Shown: positions 1-7,660 of the stretch, piece by piece
Layout: each line of letters begins with the position of its first letter
Position numbering within the stretch: the stretch's first letter is position 1
Origin: Bacteroidota bacterium
Lineage (GTDB): Bacteria > Bacteroidota > JABWAT01
Reading direction: 5' to 3'
DNA: 64,000 nucleotides
NCBI GenBank assembly: GCA_023151185.1
Contig: JAKLJL010000001.1
Coordinates: 310,001 to 374,000 of the forward strand
Program-made: the position numbers and the translations under genes
The notes under the pieces: generated by a model
What the model was told of the DNA's origin: nothing
Seen by the model: the letters and a program-made list of their open reading frames with translations, nothing else
Database searches by the model: none

Positions 1-2
1 GG

Positions 3-398
3 ATGGCAGATCAATTTAATCTTGATCTCTCCCTGACGGGTGCCGGGGGCGGACTGGGACTTTTCCCTTCCCGTTTTCTATCCGCAGAATTTGTTCACGG
101 AACCGCCAGAATCTCCGGGCTAAAGGCTTTTTCTGACCGGTTCGCCCAGGCTGATCTTTATATCACCGGCGAAGGCCGCCTCGATTCTCAGTCTCTGCAG
201 GGCAAATGGGTGTCTGCCTTTTTGAAAACGGAAAAACCTGTACTTTGTATCTGCAGCAGTTCAGAAACAGGCCTGGATCTTCCCCAAAACTGGACGGTTT
301 TTTCCCTTGACCGGCTTGAGCCCGACCGGGAGAAAGCCATCCGTCAGGTAAAACCTCTCATCCGGCGGATTCTCGGAAGCCTGGTTTCCGGTACCTGA
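3..398 (+). CDS. Glycerate kinase, C-terminal part (gene starts before the window)
   Basis: This is the last 131 codons of a glycerate kinase of the GlxK/GarK family, which phosphorylates D-glycerate to phosphoglycerate with ATP. The glycine-rich 'TGAGGGLG' and the later 'YITGEGRLDSQSLQGK' are the conserved C-terminal block of this family. Full-length members have about 370-380 residues, so roughly two thirds of the protein lies upstream of the window. The ATG at position 3 is internal and is not the start. The gene ends 32 bases before the HAD-like gene and is probably cotranscribed with it. Assignment to the family is firm; preference for the 2- or 3-phosphoglycerate product cannot be read here. 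Confidence 0.85.
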   Translation: MADQFNLDLSLTGAGGGLGLFPSRFLSAEFVHGTARISGLKAFSDRFAQADLYITGEGRLDSQSLQGKWVSAFLKTEKPVLCICSSSETGLDLPQNWTVFSLDRLEPDREKAIRQVKPLIRRILGSLVSGT

Positions 399-430
399 TT
401 TCTGAAGCCGGCTTAGGTAATAAACTCACT

Positions 431-1150
431 ATGAAAAAAGTCATTTCAATTGATTTCTGGAACACCCTGGTTGATACCTCGGGCACTGAAGAACGGAAAT
501 GCCTCAGGTCGGAAAAAAGCCTGGCACTGCTCAGGCAGCACGACCCGGACCTAACAGAAACCCGCCTGAATGCTCAGGTTAAAGCCGGCATTGACTGGTT
601 TAATTCGGTGTGGGTTCAGGAGCACAAAACACCCCAGACTGGTGAACTGGTTGAACGCCTTACTGCCGGACTTAACATCGATCTTTCTGAAACGGAATCC
701 GGAGAGCTTATCCGGATTTTTGAATCTGGTGTTTTGGTTGCGCCGCCGCTGCCTGCACCGGGTGTCAGGGAAATTCTCCCAGAACTTGCATCACGGTACA
801 CTTTGGGAATTATTTCGGATACCCACTTTTCGCCGGGACGGGTTTTGAAACAACTGCTCGAAATGCATGGACTGGTGAACTATTTTTCTGTTTTCGCCTT
901 TTCTGATGAAAGAGGGGTGTCTAAACCACACCCTGAAATGTACCGTCATATTCTGAGGGAATCGGGAGCAAAAGAAAGTGAAATGGTTCACATCGGCGAT
1001 ATGAACCGCACGGATATTGCTGGTGCCCGGGCCTTGGGAATTCATTCTGTCCTTTACACCGGGATAAACCGGGAGGATGAATCAGCAACACAGGCAGACA
1101 AAATTGCCTCCCATTGGCATGAAGTACCTGGCCTGATCACCGGTTTCTGA
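431..1150 (+). CDS. HAD-superfamily hydrolase-like protein with an altered motif I
   Basis: The 239-residue protein has the layout of a haloacid dehalogenase hydrolase. Motif I is 'SIDFWNTLVD' (residues 6-15), motif II is around 'GIISDT', the motif III lysine is in 'SKPHPEMY', and motif IV is 'HIGDMNRTDIAGA'. A helical cap lies between motifs I and II. In motif I the nucleophile Asp8 is present, but the general acid/base Asp two residues later is Trp. Phosphomonoesterases of this superfamily normally need both, so a plain phosphatase is uncertain. The substrate cannot be named. The stop codon overlaps the next start (ATGA), so the two are translationally coupled. Confidence 0.75.
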   Translation: MKKVISIDFWNTLVDTSGTEERKCLRSEKSLALLRQHDPDLTETRLNAQVKAGIDWFNSVWVQEHKTPQTGELVERLTAGLNIDLSETESGELIRIFESGVLVAPPLPAPGVREILPELASRYTLGIISDTHFSPGRVLKQLLEMHGLVNYFSVFAFSDERGVSKPHPEMYRHILRESGAKESEMVHIGDMNRTDIAGARALGIHSVLYTGINREDESATQADKIASHWHEVPGLITGF

Positions 1151-1542
1151 TGATGACCGCAGGCTTTCAGGATGTGCAGGGATACTGGGAAGACTTCCGG
1201 GAGTTTTCATATGAGGAGTGGCTGGATTTGCTTCCCCAACCTGCCGGGTCCCCTCCCGATTATTCCTTTCTTGATGACTTCCATAGATTATACTTTGATG
1301 AGAATTTTTCTGGCCTGGCGCCGGTTATTGGCGGATCACCGGCAGGAATCCTGATCTATTCAGACCGGTGTCCCTGGGAAATTCAGTTTCTCGAGTGTTT
1401 CCTGCCGGCCGATCAGACCGCTGTTCTGGGTATGATCCTGACCAATCATCTGACTCTTCATTCACTTTCTGTCAAAAAGTTGTCTTTCCGTGTATGGTCT
1501 CATCAGGAGACGGTCATCACATTTCTGAAGTCCTCCCGTTAG
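1150..1542 (+). CDS. Small protein of unknown function
   Basis: A 130-residue protein whose start overlaps the HAD-like stop codon in an ATGA. It is acidic and rich in aromatic residues at its N-terminus ('YWEDFREFSYEEWLDLLPQ'). The second half alternates strands and helices ('AGILIYSD', 'WEIQFLECFLP', 'KKLSFRVWSHQETVITFLKS'). That is loosely like the middle of a GNAT acetyltransferase, but the usual acetyl-CoA loop is not recognisable and the chain ends where a GNAT domain would continue. It has no signal peptide or membrane helix. The coupling to the HAD-like gene suggests a shared task. The GNAT resemblance is a guess. Confidence 0.55.
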   Translation: MMTAGFQDVQGYWEDFREFSYEEWLDLLPQPAGSPPDYSFLDDFHRLYFDENFSGLAPVIGGSPAGILIYSDRCPWEIQFLECFLPADQTAVLGMILTNHLTLHSLSVKKLSFRVWSHQETVITFLKSSR

Positions 1543-1551
1543 TAGAAGCGC

Positions 1552-1580
1552 TTGCATTGCGTTTTTTTTCTCCTTACTTT
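1552..1580 (+). promoter_or_regulatory. Possible promoter of the amylase gene
   Basis: TTGCAT (1552-1557) and TACTTT (1575-1580) are separated by 17 bases in the gap before the amylase gene. The spacing is ideal for a sigma70-type promoter, but each hexamer has two mismatches to consensus. A GGAGG ribosome-binding site follows at 1659-1663. Confidence 0.33.
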
Positions 1581-1669
1581 GCTTTCAACTCCTGTAAATT
1601 TCCCGGTTTTCTGATATCTTGCTTTGGTTACACCGGGATTCAGGACACGCAATCAACGGAGGATCAGCC

Positions 1670-4516
1670 ATGTTCAAACAATTTGCCTTACTGGCATTAA
1701 CCGTGCTTATATCTGCACCGGCAGTTTTTGCCCAGGATTCTGTTACAGTTTACTTCAGGTATAGTCCGGCCACATCCATATTCAGAGCCTATCTGCCTGG
1801 CGAGTTTAATAATTGGGGCCCCAATTCGGCAGGAACCATTGCCGTGAATGCGCCTTCACTGATGACTCTTGAAAACGGGGTTTATACCAAATCCGTCCGT
1901 CTGAAAATCGGTGGCGGGTCCGGAACATCAGGCGGTAAAAATGGCTATCAGTACAAAATTCATGAACACAAAAGTTCAGACGGAAAAACCTGGAACTGGC
2001 TGGCAGACCCTCTGAATCCCATTAAATACGGCGGTGACGGGAATTCTCTTGTGATCGTTCAGTCCCCGATGGTTTTTCAGATTCAACCACAAAATGCTTC
2101 CGCAACTGACAATCCGCAACCGGCGGTATTGGCAACAGTTGCTTCAAAGAATTCAGATCCGGTAGATGAAACAAAGTCCGAAATATATCTGAATGATCAG
2201 CTTCTTGGAACTTTCGGCTCTTTCTATGACAAAAACAGGCAGTTTCTGAACGTTCCGTCACTGTCCAGTTTTGGAGCTTCTCTGAGCTCTGGCGCAAATG
2301 AAATTAAAATCAAAGCAATTACTGCTTCTGGAGCAACTTTTACTGATTCAACTTCCTTTTCTTTCCTGGGTTCAACCATTGTAATCAAACAACGGACACC
2401 CGCCGGAATCATCGAGGGAATCAATTACTACCCGGCCGATCCCACCAAAGTTACTCTGTGTCTGTTTGCACCCCGTAAAAAAACGGTTCACGTTATCGGT
2501 GATTTCAATAACTGGCTGATTGATAATGCGTATCTGATGAAAATGGACTCCGTAAATGCAGATTCAGTCCGCTGGTGGCTCACTCTGACCGGGCTGGAGT
2601 CTGGAAAGGAATACGGATTCCAGTATCTGGTAGACGGAAACTTGCGGATTGCTGATCCTTATGCCGAAAAAATCCTTTTCTCTGACGATCAGTGGATCCC
2701 GTCAGTGACCTATCCGAACCTGAAGCCGTATCCTGCAGATAAAACAACATTTGCCGTTTCGGTTTTACAAACCAACCAAACTCCTTACACCTGGCAGGTA
2801 ACCAATTTTGAACGGCCTAAGAAGGAAGATCTGGTGGTTTATGAACTTCTGATCCGTGATTTTGTTGCACGGCATGATTATCAGACCCTGATCGACACAC
2901 TGGGTTACCTGAAACGCCTTGGAATCAATGCCATCGAACTGATGCCCGTCCAGGAATTTGACGGGAATGAAAGCTGGGGGTACAATCCTGCCTTTTATTT
3001 TGCTCCCGATAAATACTACGGGACAAAAAATGATCTGAAAAAATTCATTGATGTCTGCCACCAGAACGGGATTGCAGTGATCATGGATGTAGTTTACAAC
3101 CACATGTTCGGACAGTCGTCGTTTCTGAGGTTATATGCTTCGGGAGATTACGGCCCCGCAACGGCTCAGAATTATTGGTTTAACGTCACAGCCAAACACC
3201 CCTACAATGTTGGCTATGACATGAACCATGAAAGCATCCATAGCCAGTATTTGCTCGACCGGGCCAATAAACACTGGCTTACCGAGTATAAGGTGGATGG
3301 TTACCGGTATGACCTTTCAAAAGGATTTACCCAGGTGAATTATGGTGAAGATGTAGGGGCCTGGTCCGGCTATGACCAAAGCCGTATTAATATTCTGAAA
3401 CGGATGTACAATAAAGTCCGGGAAACCGATGCAACGTCCTATATGATCCTTGAACACCTGGGTGCCAATACAGAAGAAAAGGAACTGGCCACCCATGGAT
3501 TTATGCTTTGGGGCAATATGAACAGTAATTTCAATGAAGCCACTATGGGATGGAATGAGTCAGGAAAGTCAGATTTATCCTGGGGAGCCTATACTGCCCG
3601 TGGATGGACTTCTCCGAATGTTGTTACTTATGCTGAAAGTCATGATGAAGAACGGCTGATGTATAAGAATTTGCAATATGGCAATGTTTCCGGAACCTAT
3701 TCAATCAAATCACTTCCCACGGCCTTAAACAGAATTAAGTTGGCTTCTGCCTTTCTTCTGGGTATTCCCGGGCCCAAAATGATCTGGCAGTTCGGTGAGT
3801 TGGGTTATGATATTTCTATCGATTTTAATGGCCGCGTTGGAAATAAACCAATTAAATGGGAGTATCTGGCCAATAAAGACCGCCTGAATCTGTACAAAAC
3901 AATGGCAGAACTTATCAAACTGAAAATAACAGAACCGGCATTTGAAACTACAACTTTCAGTCAGTCGGTAACAAGCACTTACAAACGGATTAACTTAACC
4001 CATTCCGATATGGATGTTGCAATCATTGGAAATTTTGGTGTGGTTACCGGTTCAGTTTCTGCTAATTTCTCAAAAGCGGGAAAATGGTATCGGTTTTTTG
4101 AAGGAGACAGTCTTGAAGTGACCAATACAAATGAAGCCATTCCGTTAGCTGCCGGTGAGTTCAAAGTTTTTACAACCAAACGCCTTCATTCACCTGAAAA
4201 AGGAATTGTAACTGCTGTGGGTGATGATGTGGTAAAAGCAGGTGGATTTATTCTGGAACAAAACTATCCCAATCCGTTTAATCCCGAAACCAGCATCCGG
4301 TTTTCTGTCGCAACTCTGCAGATGGTCAAAGTTGTCGTTTATGATCTGATGGGCCGCGAAATTGCAACGGTGTTTAATGGTAATGCCGTAGGTGAAAACC
4401 TGGTAACCTGGGATGGTAAAACTGCCGGGGGTGTTCAGGCAGCTTCCGGTATGTATTTCTACAAACTGATTGCCGGTGACAGAACCCTGACCAAAAAAAT
4501 GCTCCTGATCCGGTAA
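1670..4516 (+). CDS. Secreted GH13 alpha-amylase-family enzyme with type IX sorting domain
   Basis: A 948-residue exported glycoside hydrolase acting on alpha-glucans. The start at 1670 is chosen because GGAGG lies 6 bases upstream and a signal peptide follows (MFKQFALLALTVL, cut after 'VFAQ'). Two beta-sandwich glucan-binding-like domains come first, each with 'GEFNNW' or 'GDFNNW'. The GH13 barrel has region I 'DVVYNH', nucleophile Asp548 ('YRYDLSKG'), acid/base Glu595 ('ILEHLG') and Asp659 ('ESHDEE'), so the active site is complete. After a C-terminal sandwich the last 86 residues begin 'LEQNYPNPFNPETSI' and end 'KKMLLIR'. This is the sorting domain that sends cargo through the type IX machinery to the cell surface. 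That domain is repeated downstream at 5953. Confidence 0.9.
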   Translation: MFKQFALLALTVLISAPAVFAQDSVTVYFRYSPATSIFRAYLPGEFNNWGPNSAGTIAVNAPSLMTLENGVYTKSVRLKIGGGSGTSGGKNGYQYKIHEHKSSDGKTWNWLADPLNPIKYGGDGNSLVIVQSPMVFQIQPQNASATDNPQPAVLATVASKNSDPVDETKSEIYLNDQLLGTFGSFYDKNRQFLNVPSLSSFGASLSSGANEIKIKAITASGATFTDSTSFSFLGSTIVIKQRTPAGIIEGINYYPADPTKVTLCLFAPRKKTVHVIGDFNNWLIDNAYLMKMDSVNADSVRWWLTLTGLESGKEYGFQYLVDGNLRIADPYAEKILFSDDQWIPSVTYPNLKPYPADKTTFAVSVLQTNQTPYTWQVTNFERPKKEDLVVYELLIRDFVARHDYQTLIDTLGYLKRLGINAIELMPVQEFDGNESWGYNPAFYFAPDKYYGTKNDLKKFIDVCHQNGIAVIMDVVYNHMFGQSSFLRLYASGDYGPATAQNYWFNVTAKHPYNVGYDMNHESIHSQYLLDRANKHWLTEYKVDGYRYDLSKGFTQVNYGEDVGAWSGYDQSRINILKRMYNKVRETDATSYMILEHLGANTEEKELATHGFMLWGNMNSNFNEATMGWNESGKSDLSWGAYTARGWTSPNVVTYAESHDEERLMYKNLQYGNVSGTYSIKSLPTALNRIKLASAFLLGIPGPKMIWQFGELGYDISIDFNGRVGNKPIKWEYLANKDRLNLYKTMAELIKLKITEPAFETTTFSQSVTSTYKRINLTHSDMDVAIIGNFGVVTGSVSANFSKAGKWYRFFEGDSLEVTNTNEAIPLAAGEFKVFTTKRLHSPEKGIVTAVGDDVVKAGGFILEQNYPNPFNPETSIRFSVATLQMVKVVVYDLMGREIATVFNGNAVGENLVTWDGKTAGGVQAASGMYFYKLIAGDRTLTKKMLLIR

Positions 4517-4593
4517 CTTCCGGTTTTTGGAATTTTTCGTGCAGCCCGGGCCGGGAAACTGGTCCGGGCTTTTTTGTTTCTGCCTCTGTTTTT
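4257..4593 (+). repeat. Direct repeat, copy 1 (sorting domain plus terminator)
   Basis: A 337-base segment that covers the end of the amylase gene and about 75 bases beyond its stop. It matches 5953-6289 without any insertion or deletion. The coding part differs at scattered, mostly synonymous positions, while the part from just before the stop codon to the end appears identical. Confidence 0.92.
4544..4575 (+). terminator. Intrinsic terminator of the amylase gene
   Basis: GCCCGGGCC (4544-4552) pairs with GGTCCGGGC (4561-4569), giving a nine-base stem with one G-U pair. It is followed directly by a run of T. The same terminator recurs at 6240-6271. Confidence 0.8.
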
Positions 4594-5024
4594 TCCAGAG
4601 AAAAATCAGGCGGGTTTATTCAAATAATTGATTTTAGAATTAACAGTTCGGAAAGATTGACAACTGCACTTTAAAATATGACTTTAACAGGTTCCGGCTT
4701 GGGGAGAAAACCTGTTACATTTAAGAGTATACCTCATAAGTTTTCAGGTATTTTATTTAACTGAAATATGTAAGGAATTTGGATACGTTGGACCAAGTCG
4801 CACTAAAGTATCGAACTTCATTTATCCGGTTGGTTATGAAACAAAGGGTGCCTTCGGATCGATTGTGAAAATATAAATTCAGGTCAATCTATCCGGCCCA
4901 AATTATCACGATTAACAAATCTGATAAACCTGGCAAATAAAAAAGATCAGAGACGATTCTATTTATGTAATGACGATATTCTGGCAGCAATTAATAAATC
5001 TTCTTCCTGGTAGGGGTTCGAAAA
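4594..5024. other. AT-rich intergenic segment without a recognisable gene
   Basis: About 430 bases clearly richer in A and T than the flanking genes. No open frame of useful length, tRNA or transposase fragment was recognised. A perfect nine-base inverted repeat, TAACAGGTT (4685-4693) and AACCTGTTA (4709-4717), has no T-tract after it, so it is more likely a protein site or structured RNA than a terminator. The segment ends in an AGGGG sequence just ahead of the unknown gene at 5025. Confidence 0.5.
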
Positions 5025-5888
5025 ATGGTTTTACTTCTTTTGCAGCTTTTTTTATTATCCTCTGAAATTAATATTAAGGAAATGGATTCGAAAATAGTTG
5101 TGTACTATTCCCAATCTACAGACTTTTCATACCCGTCAATATGGAAAATTCAGGTCGAAAACAATTCCTCTGGCGTTGTATTTCATAATATCGATGATTG
5201 TTATTTCATTTTTACGTCAAAAGATAAAACATTCAATTCTGGAGAAAAGAAGGAAACATCAATACCGTATTTGTATAAAATTATGCCAGGTGAGAAGATT
5301 AGTTATTTTCTGGAGAAACCCGAAAAATGGTTCGTACAATTCATTGTTGGTGATCCATTTATTTCTGCACGCGATTTATTCGTTATTCCACCAGGTAAGT
5401 ATAATGTCACTATCGGGTTTTCATTAGGTAAATTTTTGCCGGATGGAAAATGGACCAGCAAACCTTTTGAAATAAAATGTTATTACGAAGTAGATGAACC
5501 AAAAATCAAGTCGGAATTAGCTGACTACACCGAATTATTAAAAAATATAAGAACAGAATATGGTAAACTAAGAAATAACACTATTGCCCTTGATTCTTAT
5601 AAAAAGTTATCAAATACAAATGAAAGCATTTTAGATTTAATTGACAAGTATTCCCAAATGCATCCTGAACACCAATCTATAAAACGATTAGCACTTTTTG
5701 TTTCAACTTTATATTTTGAAGATCCAAATAACTCAAAGATCAAGATAATGAATTTGTTGAATAAATCAGGAATCAAAGCGGATTCGTTCTACAATGGATT
5801 TATTAATTCAATTGAATCCTCAAAGGAGGGTTTTTTGCATTTCGATAATTACTTCATTTTGGAAAATGGAATTCTAAAATACAAGTAA
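5025..5888 (+). CDS. Exported protein of unknown function in an AT-rich segment
   Basis: A 287-residue protein that I do not recognise. It begins with a short hydrophobic export signal (MVLLLLQLFLLSS). Residues about 20-155 look like a beta-sandwich ('KIVVYYSQS', 'IWKIQVENNSSGVVFHNI', 'PPGKYNVTIGFSLGKF'). From about 160 on the chain is helical and rich in Lys, Asn and Ser. Codon usage is strongly A/T-ending, unlike the amylase before it or the phosphatase after it, which suggests recent acquisition. A moderate ribosome-binding site (AGGGG) precedes the ATG. Fifteen bases after its stop lies the start of a broken gene with its own ribosome-binding site, so the two probably formed an operon. 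No sorting domain is present on this protein itself. Confidence 0.65.
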   Translation: MVLLLLQLFLLSSEINIKEMDSKIVVYYSQSTDFSYPSIWKIQVENNSSGVVFHNIDDCYFIFTSKDKTFNSGEKKETSIPYLYKIMPGEKISYFLEKPEKWFVQFIVGDPFISARDLFVIPPGKYNVTIGFSLGKFLPDGKWTSKPFEIKCYYEVDEPKIKSELADYTELLKNIRTEYGKLRNNTIALDSYKKLSNTNESILDLIDKYSQMHPEHQSIKRLALFVSTLYFEDPNNSKIKIMNLLNKSGIKADSFYNGFINSIESSKEGFLHFDNYFILENGILKYK

Positions 5889-5902
5889 TCAGGAGAAAAA
5901 CC

Positions 5903-6212
5903 ATGAAATTAATACTATCATTCCAAAGGTGACTAGGACAAAATCTTTTCAAAACAAAACTATCCCAATCCGTTTAATCCCGAAACCAGCATCCGGTTGT
6001 CTGTCGCAACCCTGCAGACGGTCAAAGTTGTCGTTTATGACCTGATGGGCCGTGAAATTGCAACAGTGTTTAATGGCAATGCGGTGGGTGAAAATCAGGT
6101 AACCTGGAATGGTAAAACTGCCGGGGGTGTTCAGGCGGCATCCGGTATGTATTTCTACAAACTGATTGCCGGTGACAGAACCCTGACCAAAAAAATGCTT
6201 CTGATCCGGTAA
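5903..6212 (+). pseudogene. Remnant of a second type IX-sorted protein gene
   Basis: AGGAG (5891-5895) precedes an ATG at 5903 that reads only MKLILSFQR before a stop at 5930, which looks like the first codons of a signal peptide. About 20 bases on, in a different frame and after another stop, a complete sorting domain runs from 'QNYPNPFNP' to 'KKMLLIR' and ends at 6212. It has no usable start of its own. The simplest reading is a cargo gene that lost its whole body by deletion and kept its two ends. The domain is still well conserved in protein sequence against the amylase copy, so the loss may be recent. Confidence 0.6.
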
Positions 6213-6289
6213 CTTCCGGTTTTTGGAATTTTTCGTGCAGCCCGGGCCGGGAAACTGGTCCGGGCTTTTTTGTTTCTGCCTCTGTTTTT
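5953..6289 (+). repeat. Direct repeat, copy 2 (sorting domain plus terminator)
   Basis: Second copy of the 337-base repeat at 4257-4593, at a constant offset of 1696 bases. Differences are mostly at third codon positions. The stop codon and the downstream hairpin are unchanged. Confidence 0.92.
6240..6271 (+). terminator. Intrinsic terminator, second copy
   Basis: GCCCGGGCC (6240-6248) pairs with GGTCCGGGC (6257-6265), followed by a T run. It is identical to the hairpin after the amylase gene. Confidence 0.78.
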
Positions 6290-6342
6290 GTTTCCGGCAG
6301 GGTTTTTCAGATATTCGAAGTGTAAAACAAGTTCCGGAAACC

Positions 6343-7587
6343 ATGAATAACCTAATCGAACGCCTCCACGCCCTGTCTCATGCTGCCCTGGCTTTGAATT
6401 CCTCACTTGACCTTGATCTGATCCTGGAAAAAAACCTGAAAATTCTCCTGGAGGTTCTGGAGGCTGACCGGGGAACGATTTACCTGATTGACCGGGAAAA
6501 ACAGCAAATCTGGTCGAAGGTCCTCACCGGCGAAGGAATACGGGAAATCCGCCTTCCGGTTGGAGTGGGTCTGGCAGGTCATGTGGCCCTGACCGGAGAA
6601 ACCCTTCTGATTCCGGATGTTTACGAAGATCCCAGGTTTAACAGGGACTATGATGTCCTGAACAACTATCGGACCCGTTCCATGCTGGTCATGCCAATCC
6701 GGAACCAGGACCGGCAGGTAATTGGGGTTTTCCAGGTGATCAACAAACGGGAAGGCGTCTTTACAGCTCTCGATGCAGAATTTGCATCCTCCCTGTCCGA
6801 AATCGCCGGAGTCGCTTTTGAAAATGCGCTTCTGCACCAGAGAAGTCTGAAAGCCGTTCAGCTTGAACGGGAACTGGATATTGCCAGAGATATTCAGGGC
6901 CGGATTATTCCGTCCGTCATGCCGGTGGTCCCGGGTTATGAGTTTTCATTGAAATACCAGGCCTGTAATGAAGTTGGCGGAGATTATGCCGATGTGATTC
7001 CGGTTTCTGACCAATTGGTAGCCTTTCTGATGGCGGATGTTTCGGGCCATGGTATTCCGGCCAGCCTGCTGGTCTCCATGCTGCAGGCCTCCATCCGGGC
7101 TTATCTCGAGACCGGGGTTGATTTTAATAATCTGGCCGACAGAATCAACCGGACTGTATTTGCAAACAGTACGGAAGACACCTATGCTACCTTATTTTTT
7201 GCAGTTCTGGATGTTAAAACCCACCTGATCCGGTTTTTCAATGCAGGTCACCCGAAACCGGTATTTGTCTCTGACCGTATTTCCGGAAGTGATCTGGGTT
7301 CATCCGGCCCGCCGGTTGGTATGTTTTCTGCTTTTCCTTATGAAAACCGGGAACTGAGCCTGATGCCTGGTGAATCTTTGGTGTTATATACAGACGGAAT
7401 TACCGAGACCTTCGATAGGGAGGATGAAATGTACGGAGAGGAGGGCTTGGAAAAAACAGTTCTTTCCGGTAAAAACCTCTCAGGTGCAGAACTCATCAGC
7501 TCAATCTGGGCTGCAGTAAAAAAGTGGGATAACCGGGATGACTCCGATGATGACCGGGCTGTTCTGGTCGTCAAAAGAAAATCCTGA
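6343..7587 (+). CDS. GAF-domain SpoIIE-type serine phosphatase (RsbU-like)
   Basis: A 414-residue cytosolic signalling phosphatase. An N-terminal GAF domain occupies about residues 15-170 ('ILLEVLEADRGTIYLID' to 'SSLSEIAGVAFENALL'). A short coiled-coil linker ('LERELDIARDIQGRIIP') joins it to a PP2C/SpoIIE domain with the metal-binding motifs 'EVGGDYADV', 'MADVSGHGIPASLL', 'FNAGHPKP' and 'LYTDGITE'. Such proteins dephosphorylate anti-sigma-factor antagonists (STAS proteins) in response to a ligand or partner bound by GAF. No partner-switch STAS or kinase gene is nearby. The start at 6343 is chosen because the frame upstream runs through the terminator repeat. The ribosome-binding site is weak. 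Confidence 0.88.
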   Translation: MNNLIERLHALSHAALALNSSLDLDLILEKNLKILLEVLEADRGTIYLIDREKQQIWSKVLTGEGIREIRLPVGVGLAGHVALTGETLLIPDVYEDPRFNRDYDVLNNYRTRSMLVMPIRNQDRQVIGVFQVINKREGVFTALDAEFASSLSEIAGVAFENALLHQRSLKAVQLERELDIARDIQGRIIPSVMPVVPGYEFSLKYQACNEVGGDYADVIPVSDQLVAFLMADVSGHGIPASLLVSMLQASIRAYLETGVDFNNLADRINRTVFANSTEDTYATLFFAVLDVKTHLIRFFNAGHPKPVFVSDRISGSDLGSSGPPVGMFSAFPYENRELSLMPGESLVLYTDGITETFDREDEMYGEEGLEKTVLSGKNLSGAELISSIWAAVKKWDNRDDSDDDRAVLVVKRKS

Positions 7588-7599
7588 TTTCATATTGAC

Positions 7600-7628
7600 T
7601 TGAAATTTTTCCCGGAAATTAATATACT
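7600..7628 (+). promoter_or_regulatory. Sigma70-type promoter of xseA
   Basis: TTGAAA (7600-7605) and TATACT (7623-7628) are separated by 17 bases, each close to consensus. The predicted transcription start is near 7635, about 25 bases before the xseA start codon, which has GGGGAG upstream. Confidence 0.5.
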
Positions 7629-7660
7629 GCACATAAAGACAGTAATTTCCCGGGGAGCAA

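Noticed and set aside
5009-5026. T-arm-like 'GGGGTTCGAAA' before the unknown gene
   Set aside because: There is no CCCC arm to close the stem and no acceptor, D or anticodon arm nearby, so it is not a tRNA.
4594-5952. An insertion sequence between the two repeats
   Set aside because: No transposase-like frame, terminal inverted repeats or short target duplication was found at the segment edges.
5997-6212. A separate 71-codon gene for the second sorting domain
   Set aside because: The apparent start is a non-ATG codon inside the domain, no ribosome-binding site precedes it, and a sorting domain alone has no known use; treated as part of a pseudogene.
6223-6342. An N-terminal extension of the GAF-SpoIIE phosphatase
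   Set aside because: It would be translated through the terminator hairpin of the repeat and has no family similarity; the ATG at 6343 is used.
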